Positions 63,996 through 64,000 of a stretch of 64,000 bases of DNA are shown here, in pieces. The notes beneath the pieces are model-generated. The model was given only the letters and a program-made list of their open reading frames with translations, was not told the DNA's origin and ran no database searches. The stretch spans positions 620,001 to 684,000 of the forward strand of contig CP145411.1 in assembly GCA_036867785.1 (NCBI GenBank), read 5' to 3'. Numbering within the stretch: position 1 is the stretch's first letter; each line of letters opens with the position of its first letter. The DNA is from Plasmodiophora brassicae (Eukaryota; Endomyxa: Phytomyxea; Phytomyxea; Plasmodiophorida). The position numbers and the translations under genes were made by a program.

Positions 63996-64000
63996 GTATA

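Overview
The window is nuclear DNA of a gene-dense eukaryote. Almost every gene is cut by very short spliceosomal introns (about 41-92 nt, most 50-62) with GT-AG ends and a CTAAC/CTGAC-like branch site just before the acceptor. I assembled exons by hand. For nearly every multi-exon model the exon lengths sum to a multiple of three and the junctions restore a family alignment. Neighbouring genes are often 40-250 bp apart, on both strands. A BBS2 gene shows that the organism builds a cilium or flagellum. The gene set (BBS2, EMC5, EXOSC4, PCNA, a RAD51 paralogue, QDPR, G-alpha, bHLH) fits a free-living flagellate protist or an early-branching, zoospore-forming opisthokont. I cannot name the lineage.

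Layout. 0-5.9 kb: the end of a Thr/Pro-rich extracellular-type protein; then a 17-exon gene that reads as one 942-residue protein joining a CDK-like kinase fold without catalytic residues, a cyclin, an F-box and leucine-rich repeats; then a makorin. 6-13.5 kb: a small unknown gene, a PI4K-gamma-like kinase, V-ATPase subunit c, a Ty1/copia fossil with a 40-bp perfect hairpin, a pseudogene fragment and its parent membrane-protein gene, and a TPR protein. 13.6-25.7 kb: ATP synthase subunit g, a UvrD-family helicase, a small membrane protein, a DEDDy exonuclease, a PHD protein, a bacterial-type FMN glutamate-synthase-like enzyme, a bHLH factor and exosome RRP41. 26.4-35.4 kb: a rhomboid protease, four unrecognised proteins and a DDX5/DBP2-type helicase. 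35.7-37.1 kb: a Ty3/gypsy fossil folded into nested inverted repeats.

37.2-48.1 kb: EMC5, an unknown nuclear-type protein, small membrane proteins, PCNA, a coiled-coil protein, QDPR, a RAD51D-like ATPase, a DUF72 protein, a four-helix membrane protein, a Cid1-like nucleotidyltransferase and the splicing factor HTATSF1/CUS2. 48.1-56 kb: an 839-residue unknown protein, a tail-anchored coiled-coil protein, a multi-pass protein ending in a PH-like domain, a divergent G-alpha and a repeat-rich membrane protein. 56-64 kb: a Helitron helicase remnant, an ankyrin-like protein, small ORFs and BBS2, which runs off the right edge.

The genes do not form one pathway. Recurring themes are DNA replication and repair (PCNA, RAD51D-like, UvrD-like), RNA metabolism (RRP41, DDX5, HTATSF1, Cid1-like), ubiquitin ligases (makorin, F-box fusion), signalling (G-alpha, PI4K-like, PH, rhomboid) and bioenergetics (V-ATPase c, ATP synthase g). 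The observation most worth following is the pseudokinase-cyclin-F-box-LRR fusion at 1207-4881.
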